Assembly: GCA_026196955.1 (NCBI GenBank) | Contig: JAPHTO010000006.1 | Coordinates: forward strand, 1-42,036 | Direction of reading: 5' to 3' | DNA: 42,036 nucleotides | Source of the DNA: Colwellia sp. | Lineage (GTDB): Bacteria; Pseudomonadota; Gammaproteobacteria; Enterobacterales; Alteromonadaceae | In this document: positions 8,883 to 17,232 of the stretch, piece after piece | Layout: each line of letters begins with the position of its first letter | How positions within the stretch are numbered: the first letter of the stretch is position 1 | Translations under genes and position numbers: made by a program | The notes under the pieces: model-generated | What the model was told of the DNA's origin: nothing | Seen by the model: only the letters and a program-made list of their open reading frames with translations | Databases searched by the model: none

Positions 8883-9308
8883 ATGAGTAAATCTGAGCAA
8901 TCAATCACAAGTGACTACAAAGATCGTAACGAAAAAAACACCCGCAACCTAAAAATGTGGACTGCGGCTTGGGTCGTATCTATGGCAATAACCGTTTTTG
9001 CCCCCAAATTTGTTTGGGACTTTAATACCCTGCTTACCATAAGTAGCGTTGTGGTAAATCTAGCCATAGGTTTTGGCATGTTATTAGCGAATAGAGTTTA
9101 TTTGCGAGGATTAGACGAAATGCAGCAAAAAATCATGTTTGATGCCATGGGACTAACTTTAGGTGTTGGCATGGTCGTTGGGCTAAGTTATGAATCACTT
9201 GAAGATATTAAGCTGATCAGCTTTCAAGCCGAAATTGGACACTTAGTTGTCATTATGTGCCTAACCTATCTAGCTGGTATTATTGCGGGTCATAGGAAAT
9301 ACAAATGA
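8883..9308 (+). CDS. Small four-helix membrane protein, partner of XRE regulator
   Basis: 141-aa protein of unknown function. A charged N-terminal ~25 residues is followed by four hydrophobic segments (around WTAAWVVSMAITVF, LLTISSVVVNLAIGFGMLL, DAMGLTLGVGMVVGL and LVVIMCLTYLAGII). A conserved-looking cytoplasmic loop RGLDEMQQKIMFDAMG sits between helices 2 and 3; LDEMQ-type loops recur in small membrane proteins encoded beside XRE regulators. The frame is open from a GTG at 8874, but ATG 8883 has AAGGT seven bases upstream and is preferred. The stop overlaps the start of the XRE gene by 4 bases (ATGA), so the two are translationally coupled. No enzymatic motif is visible. Confidence 0.75.
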   Translation: MSKSEQSITSDYKDRNEKNTRNLKMWTAAWVVSMAITVFAPKFVWDFNTLLTISSVVVNLAIGFGMLLANRVYLRGLDEMQQKIMFDAMGLTLGVGMVVGLSYESLEDIKLISFQAEIGHLVVIMCLTYLAGIIAGHRKYK

Positions 9309-9499
9309 AAAATCGCTTAAAAGTATTAAGAGCAGAGCGTGACTGGACACAAGCGCAATTAGCTTCAGCTTTAGATGTTTCTAGGCAAACCATTAATGCC
9401 ATAGAAAAAGGGAAATTTGATCCCAGTTTACCACTGGCGTTTAAGGCAGCAAGGTTGTTTAAAATGGCGATTGAAGATATTTTCCAGGATGAAAATTAA
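9305..9499 (+). CDS. Small XRE-family HTH transcriptional regulator
   Basis: 64-aa protein that is essentially one helix-turn-helix domain: MKNRLKVLRAERDWTQAQLA, then SALDVSRQTINAIEKGKFDPS, the classic compact Cro/C1-type fold of the YozG/YgzD kind, ending in IEDIFQDEN. It is a DNA-binding regulator that usually acts on its own operon. The start overlaps the membrane protein gene by 4 bases. Its stop overlaps the converging RluA-family gene by 4 bases, leaving no room for a terminator. Confidence 0.9.
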   Translation: MKNRLKVLRAERDWTQAQLASALDVSRQTINAIEKGKFDPSLPLAFKAARLFKMAIEDIFQDEN

Positions 9500-11217
9500 A
9501 ATTCTTCATCCACTTCAAAAACCATCTCTGCCCTAGTAATAGGATGGCTCAACGTTAATCTTTGTGCATGAAGATGCAAGCGTTGAGCGTTTTTTTCATC
9601 GGTATTACTATGGCTGTCATAGTAATCACTTCCATAGAGATCATCGCCTAGTATCGGCATATTCAAGCCTTGTTTATGAGCGCAATGTACACGCAATTGG
9701 TGAGTTCTGCCTGTTTCTGGATATAAATATAATTTTGTCTTGCCCTTATCATTCGCGATAAGCTGCCACTGAGTTTTCGCCTGCTTACCCTGTTCAAAGC
9801 AAACTAATTGTCTTGGCCTATCGTCAAGATCACCACGCAAAGGCAAATCAATTTGTCCTTGCTCAGCCAAATGATTATTTTCAATTTCGCCTTCAAGCAA
9901 AGCAACATATCGTTTTTTAATGGTACGATTAACAAATTGTTTTTGTAAGCTTTTCTGTGCTCGTTTGGTTAACGCCAGTACCATCAACCCTGAGGTCGAC
10001 ATATCTAATCTATGCACAATCAATGAGCCTGTCGCCTGCGGAAATTGTTGCTTTATGCGTAAATAAACAGAATCTTCAATTTCTTTTCCCGGTACAGATA
10101 AAAACTCACTCGGTTTATTCACCACCACGATATGCTCATCTTGATAAACAATTTCTAGCGCCTTTCCCTCTGCTGGGTTAACCAGTAAAGGGTTATCATC
10201 AAGAGCCATGCCATCAAGCATGTGAGTTAAAATTGGCTGACATTTACCAGAGCATGCACCATAAAACTTTTTATGTTGCCGTATTTCGGATTTAGGTGTT
10301 TGACCCCACCAAAATTCAGCCATTGCGATGGGCTTAAACTGCTGTTTAAAAGCATATTGTAGCAATTTAGGCGCAGCGCAATCTCCCGTCCCCGCTGGCG
10401 GCATTGGAAAAGGAGCCTGTTCAAATATCGCCAGCAAATCTTTTTCAATGCCCGCACTATTTAAAAAGCGATATTGTTTAAATAACTTTTTTTGCAAGCG
10501 TGTTGATAGCTGCTTACGCTTTTTCTTAATGCCGTCAATTTCATCAGATAAAACGGTTAATTCTTGCTGACTTTGAGTCACCACATCATGCCAATAGGCC
10601 TTTAAATCACGTAAGGTGTTTTTGTCATCAATGCTTTCTTGGGCTAATTGCTTAAGAGTGGATGCTAAATCAGCCGCTGACAAATGATCATGTGCATGAC
10701 TACGTTTTATTTTTCTTGCTTGCCTATTAAGCGCCATTTGATTTCGGTGATGAGCAAGTTGCTCATCTTGTTGAGCAAGTACCTGTGTAAGGTTTTGTTG
10801 ATGTTCATCGAGTTGTGGATTAACAAGCAATTTTTCCAACTCGCTATTAAAACGATTAATAATTGCACTTTCAGCATGAAAAAAATCCGTTTGAGCATCA
10901 AGATCAAACACTGGTGGTACAAAGTTAATGGTATTTTCAAGCGAGTTTTCATCAACCATTAATTTACCAGAAAAAGCAGTAAGGTAACCGAGCTTGCCTT
11001 CAGTATTTTCTACCACTAACACACCAAACATCTTGCCTATTTGCTCAAGCTCTTGTTGCAATGGCTTATGATTTTCTAGCTTTTGCTGTAATGCTGATAC
11101 CGCTAATAAGCACAGGGGGTGAGGCTCATAGCAATAGGGAAAAGTAAAGCGTTTAGGTAAAACGACATCATCAATATTACCATTAAAAGGGGTAAAACAA
11201 GCTTGCTGATTAATCAT
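9496..11217 (-). CDS. RluA-family pseudouridine synthase with long N-terminal domain
   Basis: 573-aa protein. The C-terminal ~210 residues are an RluA-type pseudouridine synthase: IVYQDEHIVVVNKPSEFLSVPG, the catalytic Asp in HRLDMSTSGLMVLALTK, GRTHQLRVHCAH, and LGDDLYG. The N-terminal ~340 residues are not part of the standard synthase. They include a helical, charged coiled-coil stretch (~150-260) and a block with cysteines (TGDCAAPKLL, then YGACSGKCQPIL). Similar long RluA proteins exist in Vibrio-like bacteria, but their RNA target is not established to my knowledge. The start is the ATG at 11217, whose ATGA overlaps the GST stop; the upstream TTG (11229) is less likely. It is probably co-transcribed with the GST gene. 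Confidence 0.85.
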   Translation of the reverse strand: MINQQACFTPFNGNIDDVVLPKRFTFPYCYEPHPLCLLAVSALQQKLENHKPLQQELEQIGKMFGVLVVENTEGKLGYLTAFSGKLMVDENSLENTINFVPPVFDLDAQTDFFHAESAIINRFNSELEKLLVNPQLDEHQQNLTQVLAQQDEQLAHHRNQMALNRQARKIKRSHAHDHLSAADLASTLKQLAQESIDDKNTLRDLKAYWHDVVTQSQQELTVLSDEIDGIKKKRKQLSTRLQKKLFKQYRFLNSAGIEKDLLAIFEQAPFPMPPAGTGDCAAPKLLQYAFKQQFKPIAMAEFWWGQTPKSEIRQHKKFYGACSGKCQPILTHMLDGMALDDNPLLVNPAEGKALEIVYQDEHIVVVNKPSEFLSVPGKEIEDSVYLRIKQQFPQATGSLIVHRLDMSTSGLMVLALTKRAQKSLQKQFVNRTIKKRYVALLEGEIENNHLAEQGQIDLPLRGDLDDRPRQLVCFEQGKQAKTQWQLIANDKGKTKLYLYPETGRTHQLRVHCAHKQGLNMPILGDDLYGSDYYDSHSNTDEKNAQRLHLHAQRLTLSHPITRAEMVFEVDEEF

Positions 11218-11903
11218 ACTTTTCCACAAATAGATGGTCCAAAAATAACGGCTTCATGGCCCGGTGACCAAAGCGGAAATTTTGCCATCACTTTAGTAAA
11301 CATCGGGCTTTGTAAATAATTATTAAGCCACTTTCTTAGGCGCGGGTAAGGTGATTGCAAATACCATTGTCGCTCAACACGAGCAAATTGACGAATGAAT
11401 GGCAGTAATGCGATATCCATTAGGCTTGGCGTTGATGACATCAAAAATTGGTGCTGAGTTAAACGTTGCTCTAAGTCCTGAATATGCACTTCACACGCTT
11501 GTCTATGCTGAATGAGATCGCCTTCATGATAGCGCTTAGCGCATTTATAAGCTTCTAAACACGCTTTAAAATCATGATCAAAACGAGCAATGACGGTAAG
11601 CATCTGCGTGAGTGCCTCATCGTTATGGCTTTGCAAGAAGTTATCGGGATCATTGCTACCTAGTGCCCACAACATGACTTCTAAGCTTTCTTCAATAACC
11701 TTTTGCTCGGACAATACTAATACAGGCACTGTGCCCTTGGGTGACGCTTTTAGCATTGCCTCAGGTTTGTTATTCAATACTACATCGCGCAAAATAATCG
11801 GCTGTTGTGAATAGTAAATCGCAATTCTAGCGCGCATTGCATAAGGGCAGTTTCTCAAAGAATACAATATGGGTAATGCATTGTTATTAAGCGTAGTTTT
11901 CAT
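11214..11903 (-). CDS. Glutathione S-transferase family protein
   Basis: 229-aa cytosolic protein with a thioredoxin-like N-terminal domain (LPILYSLRNCPYAMRARIA; the CPYA motif at 19-22 resembles a glutaredoxin-type active site) and the cis-Pro region KGTVPVL, followed by EESLEVMLW for glutathione gamma-glutamyl binding. An all-helical C-terminal domain (~90-215) follows, with SLMDIALLPFIRQFARV matching the GST C-terminal pattern (N-cap aspartate). It likely conjugates or reduces with glutathione through Cys19; the substrate is unknown. The stop overlaps the start of the RluA-type gene. No strong Shine-Dalgarno precedes the ATG. Confidence 0.85.
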   Translation of the reverse strand: MKTTLNNNALPILYSLRNCPYAMRARIAIYYSQQPIILRDVVLNNKPEAMLKASPKGTVPVLVLSEQKVIEESLEVMLWALGSNDPDNFLQSHNDEALTQMLTVIARFDHDFKACLEAYKCAKRYHEGDLIQHRQACEVHIQDLEQRLTQHQFLMSSTPSLMDIALLPFIRQFARVERQWYLQSPYPRLRKWLNNYLQSPMFTKVMAKFPLWSPGHEAVIFGPSICGKV

Positions 11904-12056
11904 GTGAAATTATCAATGGTTAATTTTATGCTGATGTAGCACGCTATTTATTAAGGAGCAAGAAACAACTTTATCGCTATTCATTACCGCATTATACGGG
12001 TAAAATCCCCCTCTTTTAAGTTTTGCCCCATTAAAGTTGTAGAAATAGGTTATAAA

Positions 12057-14315
12057 ATGAAAGCGAATATTGAATTATTAGCCCCTGGTGGTGATGTTGA
12101 CGCCATTAAAGCGGCAATTATTGCTGGTGCTGATGCCGTTTATTGTGGCCTAGATACTTTTAATGCGCGAAACCGAGCATCTAATATTTACTTTGATGAG
12201 CTGGTGGGGATTATTCGTTTAGCCCACCAATACCAGTGTAAAATCTTTCTGACGCTAAATATTGTTATCTTAGAGCGAGAGTTTAAAACTCTCGCTAAAT
12301 TATTGAGCAAATTAGTTAATACAACTTTAGATGGCGTAATCGTCCAAGATATTGGACTGTTCAATTTAATCAAGAAGCACTTTCCAACGTTAGATATTCA
12401 CGCCTCGACACAGCTGACTACTCATAACGCCGGACAAATCCCATTCTTGAAAAAATTAGGGGCTTCACGCGTTAACTTATCAAGAGAGTTAAACCTAAGA
12501 GAGATCACCGCAATAACTCAAGTGGCGAAAGAGCACGATACCCTAGTTGAAGTTTTTGTTCATGGCTCATTATGTGTCGCATTTTCTGGCTTATGTTATT
12601 CAACCTCAGCAAGTGTTGGTAATTCAGGTAACCGTGGCCGTTGCAGCCAGGCTTGCCGTGAAGAGTATGAAACCACGCCAGCGGGTAACAACTTTCCGCT
12701 AAACATCAAAGATAATTCGGCCTTTTTCGATTTGCCTGCATTGATAGATGCTGGTGTGCATTCCTTTAAAATTGAAGGACGCATTAAAGGGGCTAACTAT
12801 GTACACACGGTTGTTGATAGCTTTCGAAAGCAGATCGACGGCCTTATTAATACTGGCGAATTAACCCAAGATGGCGAACGTTTATATCAAGTGTTTAACC
12901 GCGATTTTTCCAACGCTTTTTTGCGCGGCGATTTAAACCAATCCATGTTTATTGATAACCCGCGAGATAACTCAACCAAGCATGCTGTAGATAAAAGTAA
13001 CGCCATTTCGGTTGTGCAAATACACGAAGTAGAGCAAAACCTTCATCAACAGAACAAAGAAATTAAAGCGACTGTACATGATAAAATACGCTATTTAAGC
13101 ATTGAAAAACTACCACTCACCTTACGTTTTTCAGGGGCTATAAACGAGCCTCTCACCATACATGCCAAGGTCATTGATAACAAAGCAAGCCAAGAGTATA
13201 CGGTAACATCAACAGCAAAACTCACACAAAGCGATCTAGTAAGTATTGATGAAAGCATTATCAACAAGCGTTTCAAAAGTTTTAACAACAGCAGTTACGA
13301 GCTCACTGAAATAAACACAGACAAATTAGTGCAAGGATTAAGCATTCCCTTTAAAGCGCTAACGGCACTTAAGAAGCAGCTAGCAAGGTTATTAAATAAT
13401 GACAAAGCACTATTGCCAGAAGTAAGCCTACCTGCGCTTGATAACCACGCCAAGCCAGCAAATAACAAGGCGAAATTATCACTGCTAATTTGTGATGAAG
13501 CAGACAGTGCACTAGCCAATATCACCGATGCTGATATCTATTTTAAATTACCCGATGCATATAAGCGTGGCTGTACTAAATATGTCGGCTTTTTCAAAGA
13601 AAATCCACGCTTAATTCCATGGTTTCCATCGGTGTTGATTGGTAAAGACTATGATGTCGCCTTAAATATTTTACAGCAAGTTAAGCCTAAATTAATTGTT
13701 ACTAACAATACAGGCATCGCTTATGAAGCCTATCGCCTTGGGGTGAAATGGATAGCAGGCCCATTCTTAAATACCACTAACTCTTATGCCTTAATGGCAC
13801 TCAAAGAGGAGTTTGACTGTAGTGGCGCATTTATTTCCAATGAAATTAATAAACAACAAATACGAAGCATTGCTAGACCTGAAAACTTTAAACTTTTTTA
13901 TAGTATCTACCACCCTATTTTATTAATGACCAGCAGACAGTGTTTTTTCCAACAAAGTGTCGGTTGTGAAAAACCAAGAATTGATAATGGCTGTATGCTG
14001 TCATGTGATAAATCGACCAGCATCACCAACCTTAAAGGTGACAACTTTGCTATTGATAAACAAAAAGCAGGCTACCCAAGTATTTATAATCAAGATCAAT
14101 TTTTGAATATGGAGATCATTAACGATCTAGAGCATTTATTTGATGGCTTTATGGTTGATTTAACCAATATAGGCGCTGGTGATAAAGCCTCACCAGATAA
14201 AAAAGTATTGATCAAAGAATTTGAACAGCTACTCTGCGGTCAAAACAACAGTATCGATAAGATCCACAACTTAGTACCTCAATCAACGGTAAGTCAATAT
14301 CATACTGGCTTATAA
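12057..14315 (+). CDS. U32 family protein, RlhA-like (23S rRNA hydroxylation type)
   Basis: 752-aa protein with a U32 TIM-barrel N-terminal half: MKANIELLAPGGDVDAIKAA, GADAVYCGL, DGVIVQDIG, LDIHASTQL, and the cysteine segment from VFVHGSLCVAFSGLCYS to GRCSQACREEY (four Cys, the pattern that holds an Fe-S cluster in RlhA/TrhP). SFKIEGRIKGANYV follows. This arrangement is closest to E. coli RlhA (YdcP), which hydroxylates a 23S rRNA cytidine using prephenate. It is ~100 residues longer than E. coli RlhA. The C-terminal region has another cysteine group (QCFFQQSVGCEKPRIDNGC, then MLSC). The 'peptidase' name of the family is historical. It is a single gene on the plus strand, divergent from the GST gene, and the identity of the modified RNA is inference. 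Confidence 0.82.
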   Translation: MKANIELLAPGGDVDAIKAAIIAGADAVYCGLDTFNARNRASNIYFDELVGIIRLAHQYQCKIFLTLNIVILEREFKTLAKLLSKLVNTTLDGVIVQDIGLFNLIKKHFPTLDIHASTQLTTHNAGQIPFLKKLGASRVNLSRELNLREITAITQVAKEHDTLVEVFVHGSLCVAFSGLCYSTSASVGNSGNRGRCSQACREEYETTPAGNNFPLNIKDNSAFFDLPALIDAGVHSFKIEGRIKGANYVHTVVDSFRKQIDGLINTGELTQDGERLYQVFNRDFSNAFLRGDLNQSMFIDNPRDNSTKHAVDKSNAISVVQIHEVEQNLHQQNKEIKATVHDKIRYLSIEKLPLTLRFSGAINEPLTIHAKVIDNKASQEYTVTSTAKLTQSDLVSIDESIINKRFKSFNNSSYELTEINTDKLVQGLSIPFKALTALKKQLARLLNNDKALLPEVSLPALDNHAKPANNKAKLSLLICDEADSALANITDADIYFKLPDAYKRGCTKYVGFFKENPRLIPWFPSVLIGKDYDVALNILQQVKPKLIVTNNTGIAYEAYRLGVKWIAGPFLNTTNSYALMALKEEFDCSGAFISNEINKQQIRSIARPENFKLFYSIYHPILLMTSRQCFFQQSVGCEKPRIDNGCMLSCDKSTSITNLKGDNFAIDKQKAGYPSIYNQDQFLNMEIINDLEHLFDGFMVDLTNIGAGDKASPDKKVLIKEFEQLLCGQNNSIDKIHNLVPQSTVSQYHTGL

Positions 14316-14631
14316 ATAATACTCAATAGAGAAATATAGGAAAATGTGATAGCGACTAAAAACAATGATATCAAATAGTTACCTAGTTTAACTTAAGGGA
14401 TCATCAATTGTCTTTCATTCGCTAATCACAGAGCTAAATTATTCTGCTAAGGTCGAAGTAGTTTCAAGGCGATAATTGCCTATTTAAGCACCGACAAACT
14501 TTCCAAAAAAACTAAATTTAGCTATAATTAATCTCACCTCAGCTCGAGTCTAAAAAACAACTCACCTAGCCATAATTTGGCTTATCTGATGCCTTTTAAC
14601 TGTATTCCTTCACACACCTATTAAAGATAAT
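14316..14631 (+). promoter_or_regulatory. 316-base gap with a sigma-70-like promoter at 14500-14528
   Basis: No ORF or RNA gene was recognised. TTTCCA (14500-14505), a 17-base spacer and a perfect TATAAT (14523-14528) form a plausible promoter for the small gene at 14632, giving a leader of ~95 bases. The rest is AT-rich without obvious repeats. Confidence 0.4.
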
Positions 14632-15021
14632 ATGAAATTTTCAAACCACGGAAACATCGACATTCACTGGACAAACAATATCCTCGTTTGTAGACCAACA
14701 GGGGCTATTAATTTAGAGGGTGCGGAAGGCATGGTGGCGCTGATTGAAGAAAAAATTTCAGGTAAAAATTTCAAACAATGGAGCAGAATAGAAATCCTTG
14801 ATGATCAAGAAGTACTGGGTACTCCAGACGCTCACAAGATTCTTAAACAACACATTGAGAGTACAGTTAATAATGGCTGTGTGTTTATTGCGCTAGTAAA
14901 GGAAAGCCCGCTAAACGCCTATATTTTTAAAGAAATATGTCAGTCACTCAAAATACCTGTTAAAAGCTTTTCATCTGAAGCTATAGCAATAGATTACATA
15001 AACCAAACTTACCGCGAATAA
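14632..15021 (+). CDS. Hypothetical 129-aa protein, STAS/SpoIIAA-like
   Basis: Cytosolic protein without signal peptide or membrane helices. Its pattern is an N-terminal beta-hairpin (IDIHWTNNILVCRPTGAINLEGA), a helix (EGMVALIEEKISG), a beta-strand ending in a conserved acidic turn (RIEILDDQEVLGTPDA), then VFIALVKESPLNAYIFKEI and a last helix SSEAIAIDYINQTY. That order and the 'conserved gain/loss then EKISG...' layout resemble SpoIIAA-like/STAS domains found in many marine gammaproteobacteria. I do not recognise a specific family and assign no function. It stands alone, with ~300-base gaps on both sides. Codon use looks like its neighbours. Confidence 0.65.
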   Translation: MKFSNHGNIDIHWTNNILVCRPTGAINLEGAEGMVALIEEKISGKNFKQWSRIEILDDQEVLGTPDAHKILKQHIESTVNNGCVFIALVKESPLNAYIFKEICQSLKIPVKSFSSEAIAIDYINQTYRE

Positions 15022-15218
15022 ATTTGCAATAACTCGCTTTTGTCAGTTTTCACGGTTTAATTTTGTTCAAGATAAACAGTATTTAAACCACACCAAAAGT
15101 ATATGACTAGTTGTGCTAATCAGAATTTTCAATAGCTCGCTAAACACAATCACGTAAGTTCAATGACTCTTAGTAACACTTTTCAAAAGATGACTTGATT
15201 AGCTACTTTTGATTGTAC

Positions 15219-15268
15219 AGTATACAAAATGTGCCTTATTGAAAAATATCCCCAAAAAAATATATAGT
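15219..15268 (+). promoter_or_regulatory. pldA promoter with 28-bp element shared with efflux operon
   Basis: The 28-bp element (15219-15246) starts AGTATACAAAATGTGCC and continues TTATTGAAAAA. It ends across a -35 TTGAAA (15239-15244), with TATATA 16 bases later (15261-15266). A near-identical copy, with 26 of 28 positions equal and the same -35/-10 spacing, lies at 17129-17176. The region 15022-15218 upstream shows no gene. Confidence 0.6.
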
Positions 15269-15347
15269 AACTAAACAATTTAGCTGCTGTGCTAATCGTA
15301 ATAACTGGCATAGCGTTAAGTGACTTATTCTACATAAAGAGTTTATT

Positions 15348-16385
15348 ATGAATATATATAAAAAAAATAATTCAATCGTTAAATACGTATATTCTGTACT
15401 GGTTTTATTCATTTTCCCACAAATAAGCAATGCAACAACTGACAATGAATTACAAATAGAAAAGTGCATAACAGCAAAACTTAAAACAGTTCCCAAGACG
15501 ACAACCGTTGAAGAAATTCAAAACTTATGTAACAAACAGTTGAAGAAAACCAAAAACCAAGGCGTTATATCAAACAGAATTTTATCCGAAAGAGAAAATA
15601 TTTATAATCCCTACGTCATTACCCCTCACAAACTTAATTATATTTTACCTGTCACTTATACCAATGATATTAATACCGACGCCTACGGTGAAGTCGGTAA
15701 TTGGCCTGACAATCTAGAGGATATAGAAGCAAAATTTCAACTAAGCATTAAAGTCCCACTAAACTATAGCAGCCTATTTATTGAAGGAGACAAGTTCTTT
15801 TTCGGTTTCACCATAGAATCTTGGTGGCAGCTCTATTCAGATAATATCTCTAAACCGTTTAGAGAGACCAATTATCAGCCTGAGTTCTTTTACATGGCAC
15901 CGCTTGATTGGCACCCATTTGAAGGCAATACAGGGTTTACTGTTGGTGTAGAGCACCAATCAAATGGACGTTCTGTTTTATTATCACGTAGCTGGAACAG
16001 AGTATATTTTAATTTTCTTTTTGAAAAAAATAACTTTGCGTTGTCATTCAAACCTTGGTTCCGTATTCCCGAAGATGAAAAAAGAACAGAAATGGGGGTA
16101 ATAGTTGCCAGTGACGAGGGTGACGATAATCCAGATATCGATGACTACATGGGTAACTTTGAACTTGGCTTACTTTATAAATGGCACGACTATGAAATAG
16201 CCATTAAAGGAAGAGAAAATTTTGCTGAACACAAAGGCGCAATAGAGATTGGTTTTACCTTTCCATTGTGGGGCAATTTGCGCGGCTATGCGCAATACTT
16301 TGATGGTTACGGTGAAAGCTTAATAGATTATGATCACAATCAACGACGATTCGGTATTGGTATTGCCTTAACCGATATTTTGTAG
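15348..16385 (+). CDS. pldA: Outer membrane phospholipase A (PldA/OMPLA)
   Basis: 345-aa outer-membrane lipase with a signal peptide ending at SNA (residue 29), a ~60-residue polar linker, then the OMPLA barrel. The catalytic triad is visible: H203 and S205 in EHQSNGRS and N217 in SRSWNRVY, with exactly the +2 and +14 spacing of E. coli His142/Ser144/Asn156. Conserved flanking blocks include WWQLYSDNISKPFRETNYQPE and the C-terminal FGIGIALTDIL. The enzyme dimerises with Ca2+ and hydrolyses phospholipids that reach the outer leaflet of the outer membrane. AGAG lies before the ATG. The gene converges on hxlR, and its promoter carries the element shared with the efflux/pqi operon, so it is probably co-regulated with it. 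Confidence 0.92.
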   Translation: MNIYKKNNSIVKYVYSVLVLFIFPQISNATTDNELQIEKCITAKLKTVPKTTTVEEIQNLCNKQLKKTKNQGVISNRILSERENIYNPYVITPHKLNYILPVTYTNDINTDAYGEVGNWPDNLEDIEAKFQLSIKVPLNYSSLFIEGDKFFFGFTIESWWQLYSDNISKPFRETNYQPEFFYMAPLDWHPFEGNTGFTVGVEHQSNGRSVLLSRSWNRVYFNFLFEKNNFALSFKPWFRIPEDEKRTEMGVIVASDEGDDNPDIDDYMGNFELGLLYKWHDYEIAIKGRENFAEHKGAIEIGFTFPLWGNLRGYAQYFDGYGESLIDYDHNQRRFGIGIALTDIL

Positions 16386-16485
16386 TCACAATCATATTGT
16401 TTTAGCAAAACCTAAAATTCATCTGAGTCTAGCGTTCAATCTTATAGGCACAAGCTCATAGCTGACGGTCAAAACATATTGCTAT

Positions 16486-16860
16486 TTAGAGTAACTCAGC
16501 TTTATGTTGTAAGTCGTAATCATGACGAGCCTCAGCAATAACTTGTGCGTGAGTTCTTCCCCACAATTCTATCGCTGCAAATAAAGCGTCTAAAGAATGA
16601 GTCACTTCACTTAATGAATACTCAACTTTAGGCTGAATTTCATCATAACTTTTACGAATAACCAAGCCATCTCTCTCAAGCTCTCTGAGCTGTTGAGTTA
16701 ACATACGCTGAGTAATGCCAGGTATACGTCTTCTTAACTCATTAAATCGGCACTCCCCTTCCCTTAAGTGATATAAAATTGAGGCTTTCCACTTACCCGC
16801 AAATATCTTCATCGTCTCTTCAATTGGGCACTCTCTCCCGCCATTTTTCTCATCAACCAT
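16486..16860 (-). CDS. HxlR-family transcriptional regulator
   Basis: 124-aa winged-helix protein with the HxlR signature: CPIEETMKIFAGKWKASILYHL, FNELRRRIPGITQRMLTQQLRELERDGLV, the wing RKSYDEIQPKVEYSLSE, and a C-terminal dimerisation helix. Cys11, just before PIEET, is at the position that senses electrophiles or oxidants in several HxlR regulators. The ATG has GGAG eight bases upstream. The gene is divergent from the RND/pqi operon and convergent with pldA, and the two flanking promoters share a 28-bp element. It is therefore the best local candidate regulator of both. Binding is inference. Confidence 0.92.
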   Translation of the reverse strand: MVDEKNGGRECPIEETMKIFAGKWKASILYHLREGECRFNELRRRIPGITQRMLTQQLRELERDGLVIRKSYDEIQPKVEYSLSEVTHSLDALFAAIELWGRTHAQVIAEARHDYDLQHKAELL

Positions 16861-16919
16861 TGTTTACTCCAATTTTTTCAAACATATAATAGGCAAGTGA
16901 TAAATTAATTATATACATA

Positions 16920-16934
16920 CTTAACCAAGTTAAG
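16920..16934. promoter_or_regulatory. Inverted repeat in the hxlR promoter region
   Basis: CTTAAC CAA GTTAAG, perfect 6-bp arms, 60 bases upstream of hxlR. On the minus strand the following bases contain AGTAT and then TGCCTATTA, weakly like the two ends of the 28-bp shared element but with wider spacing. It is a possible autoregulatory site. The rest of the 372-base gap is AT-rich with no gene. Confidence 0.35.
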
Positions 16935-17128
16935 ATATTCATTCATTTTACCATTTTAACATTGCATAACATATATTTTACCTCACTAGCTTACGAAGAC
17001 TAATGCCACCACACATCAAATCGTAATAATAAATCTAATATCCCTATCATCTTCACAAAAAAATAAACAATTAAAATTCAACACCTTAACTTGAAAACCC
17101 AACTGTTTTTTCAATCTTTTTACTAGGT

Positions 17129-17176
17129 AGTATACAAATTGTGCCTAATTGAAAAAAAAACTCATTGAAATATATT
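17129..17176 (+). promoter_or_regulatory. Efflux/pqi operon promoter with the shared 28-bp element
   Basis: The element (17129-17156) begins AGTATACAAATTGTGCC and continues TAATTGAAAAA. -35 TTGAAA (17149-17154), a 16-base spacer and -10 TATATT (17171-17176) follow. It differs at only two positions from the copy before pldA. Confidence 0.6.
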
Positions 17177-17232
17177 GCATACATAAAGAAGGCCTTTGAA
17201 AGTTAGCTATCGCAATAATAGGGTTAATAATA

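Noticed and set aside
10684-10962. 92- and 82-codon frames on both strands
   Set aside because: Out-of-frame shadows within the coiled-coil part of the RluA-type gene.
11218-11229. RluA-type start at TTG 11229
   Set aside because: ATG 11217 overlaps the GST stop as ATGA, a typical coupled start.
15112-15297. Direct repeat TGTGCTAATC at 15112 and 15288
   Set aside because: Ten bases in AT-rich DNA can arise by chance, and no structure links the copies.
16861-16934. Third full copy of the 28-bp shared element before hxlR
   Set aside because: Only the two ends (AGTAT, TGCCTAT) recur, with ~13 extra bases between them; too weak to call a copy.
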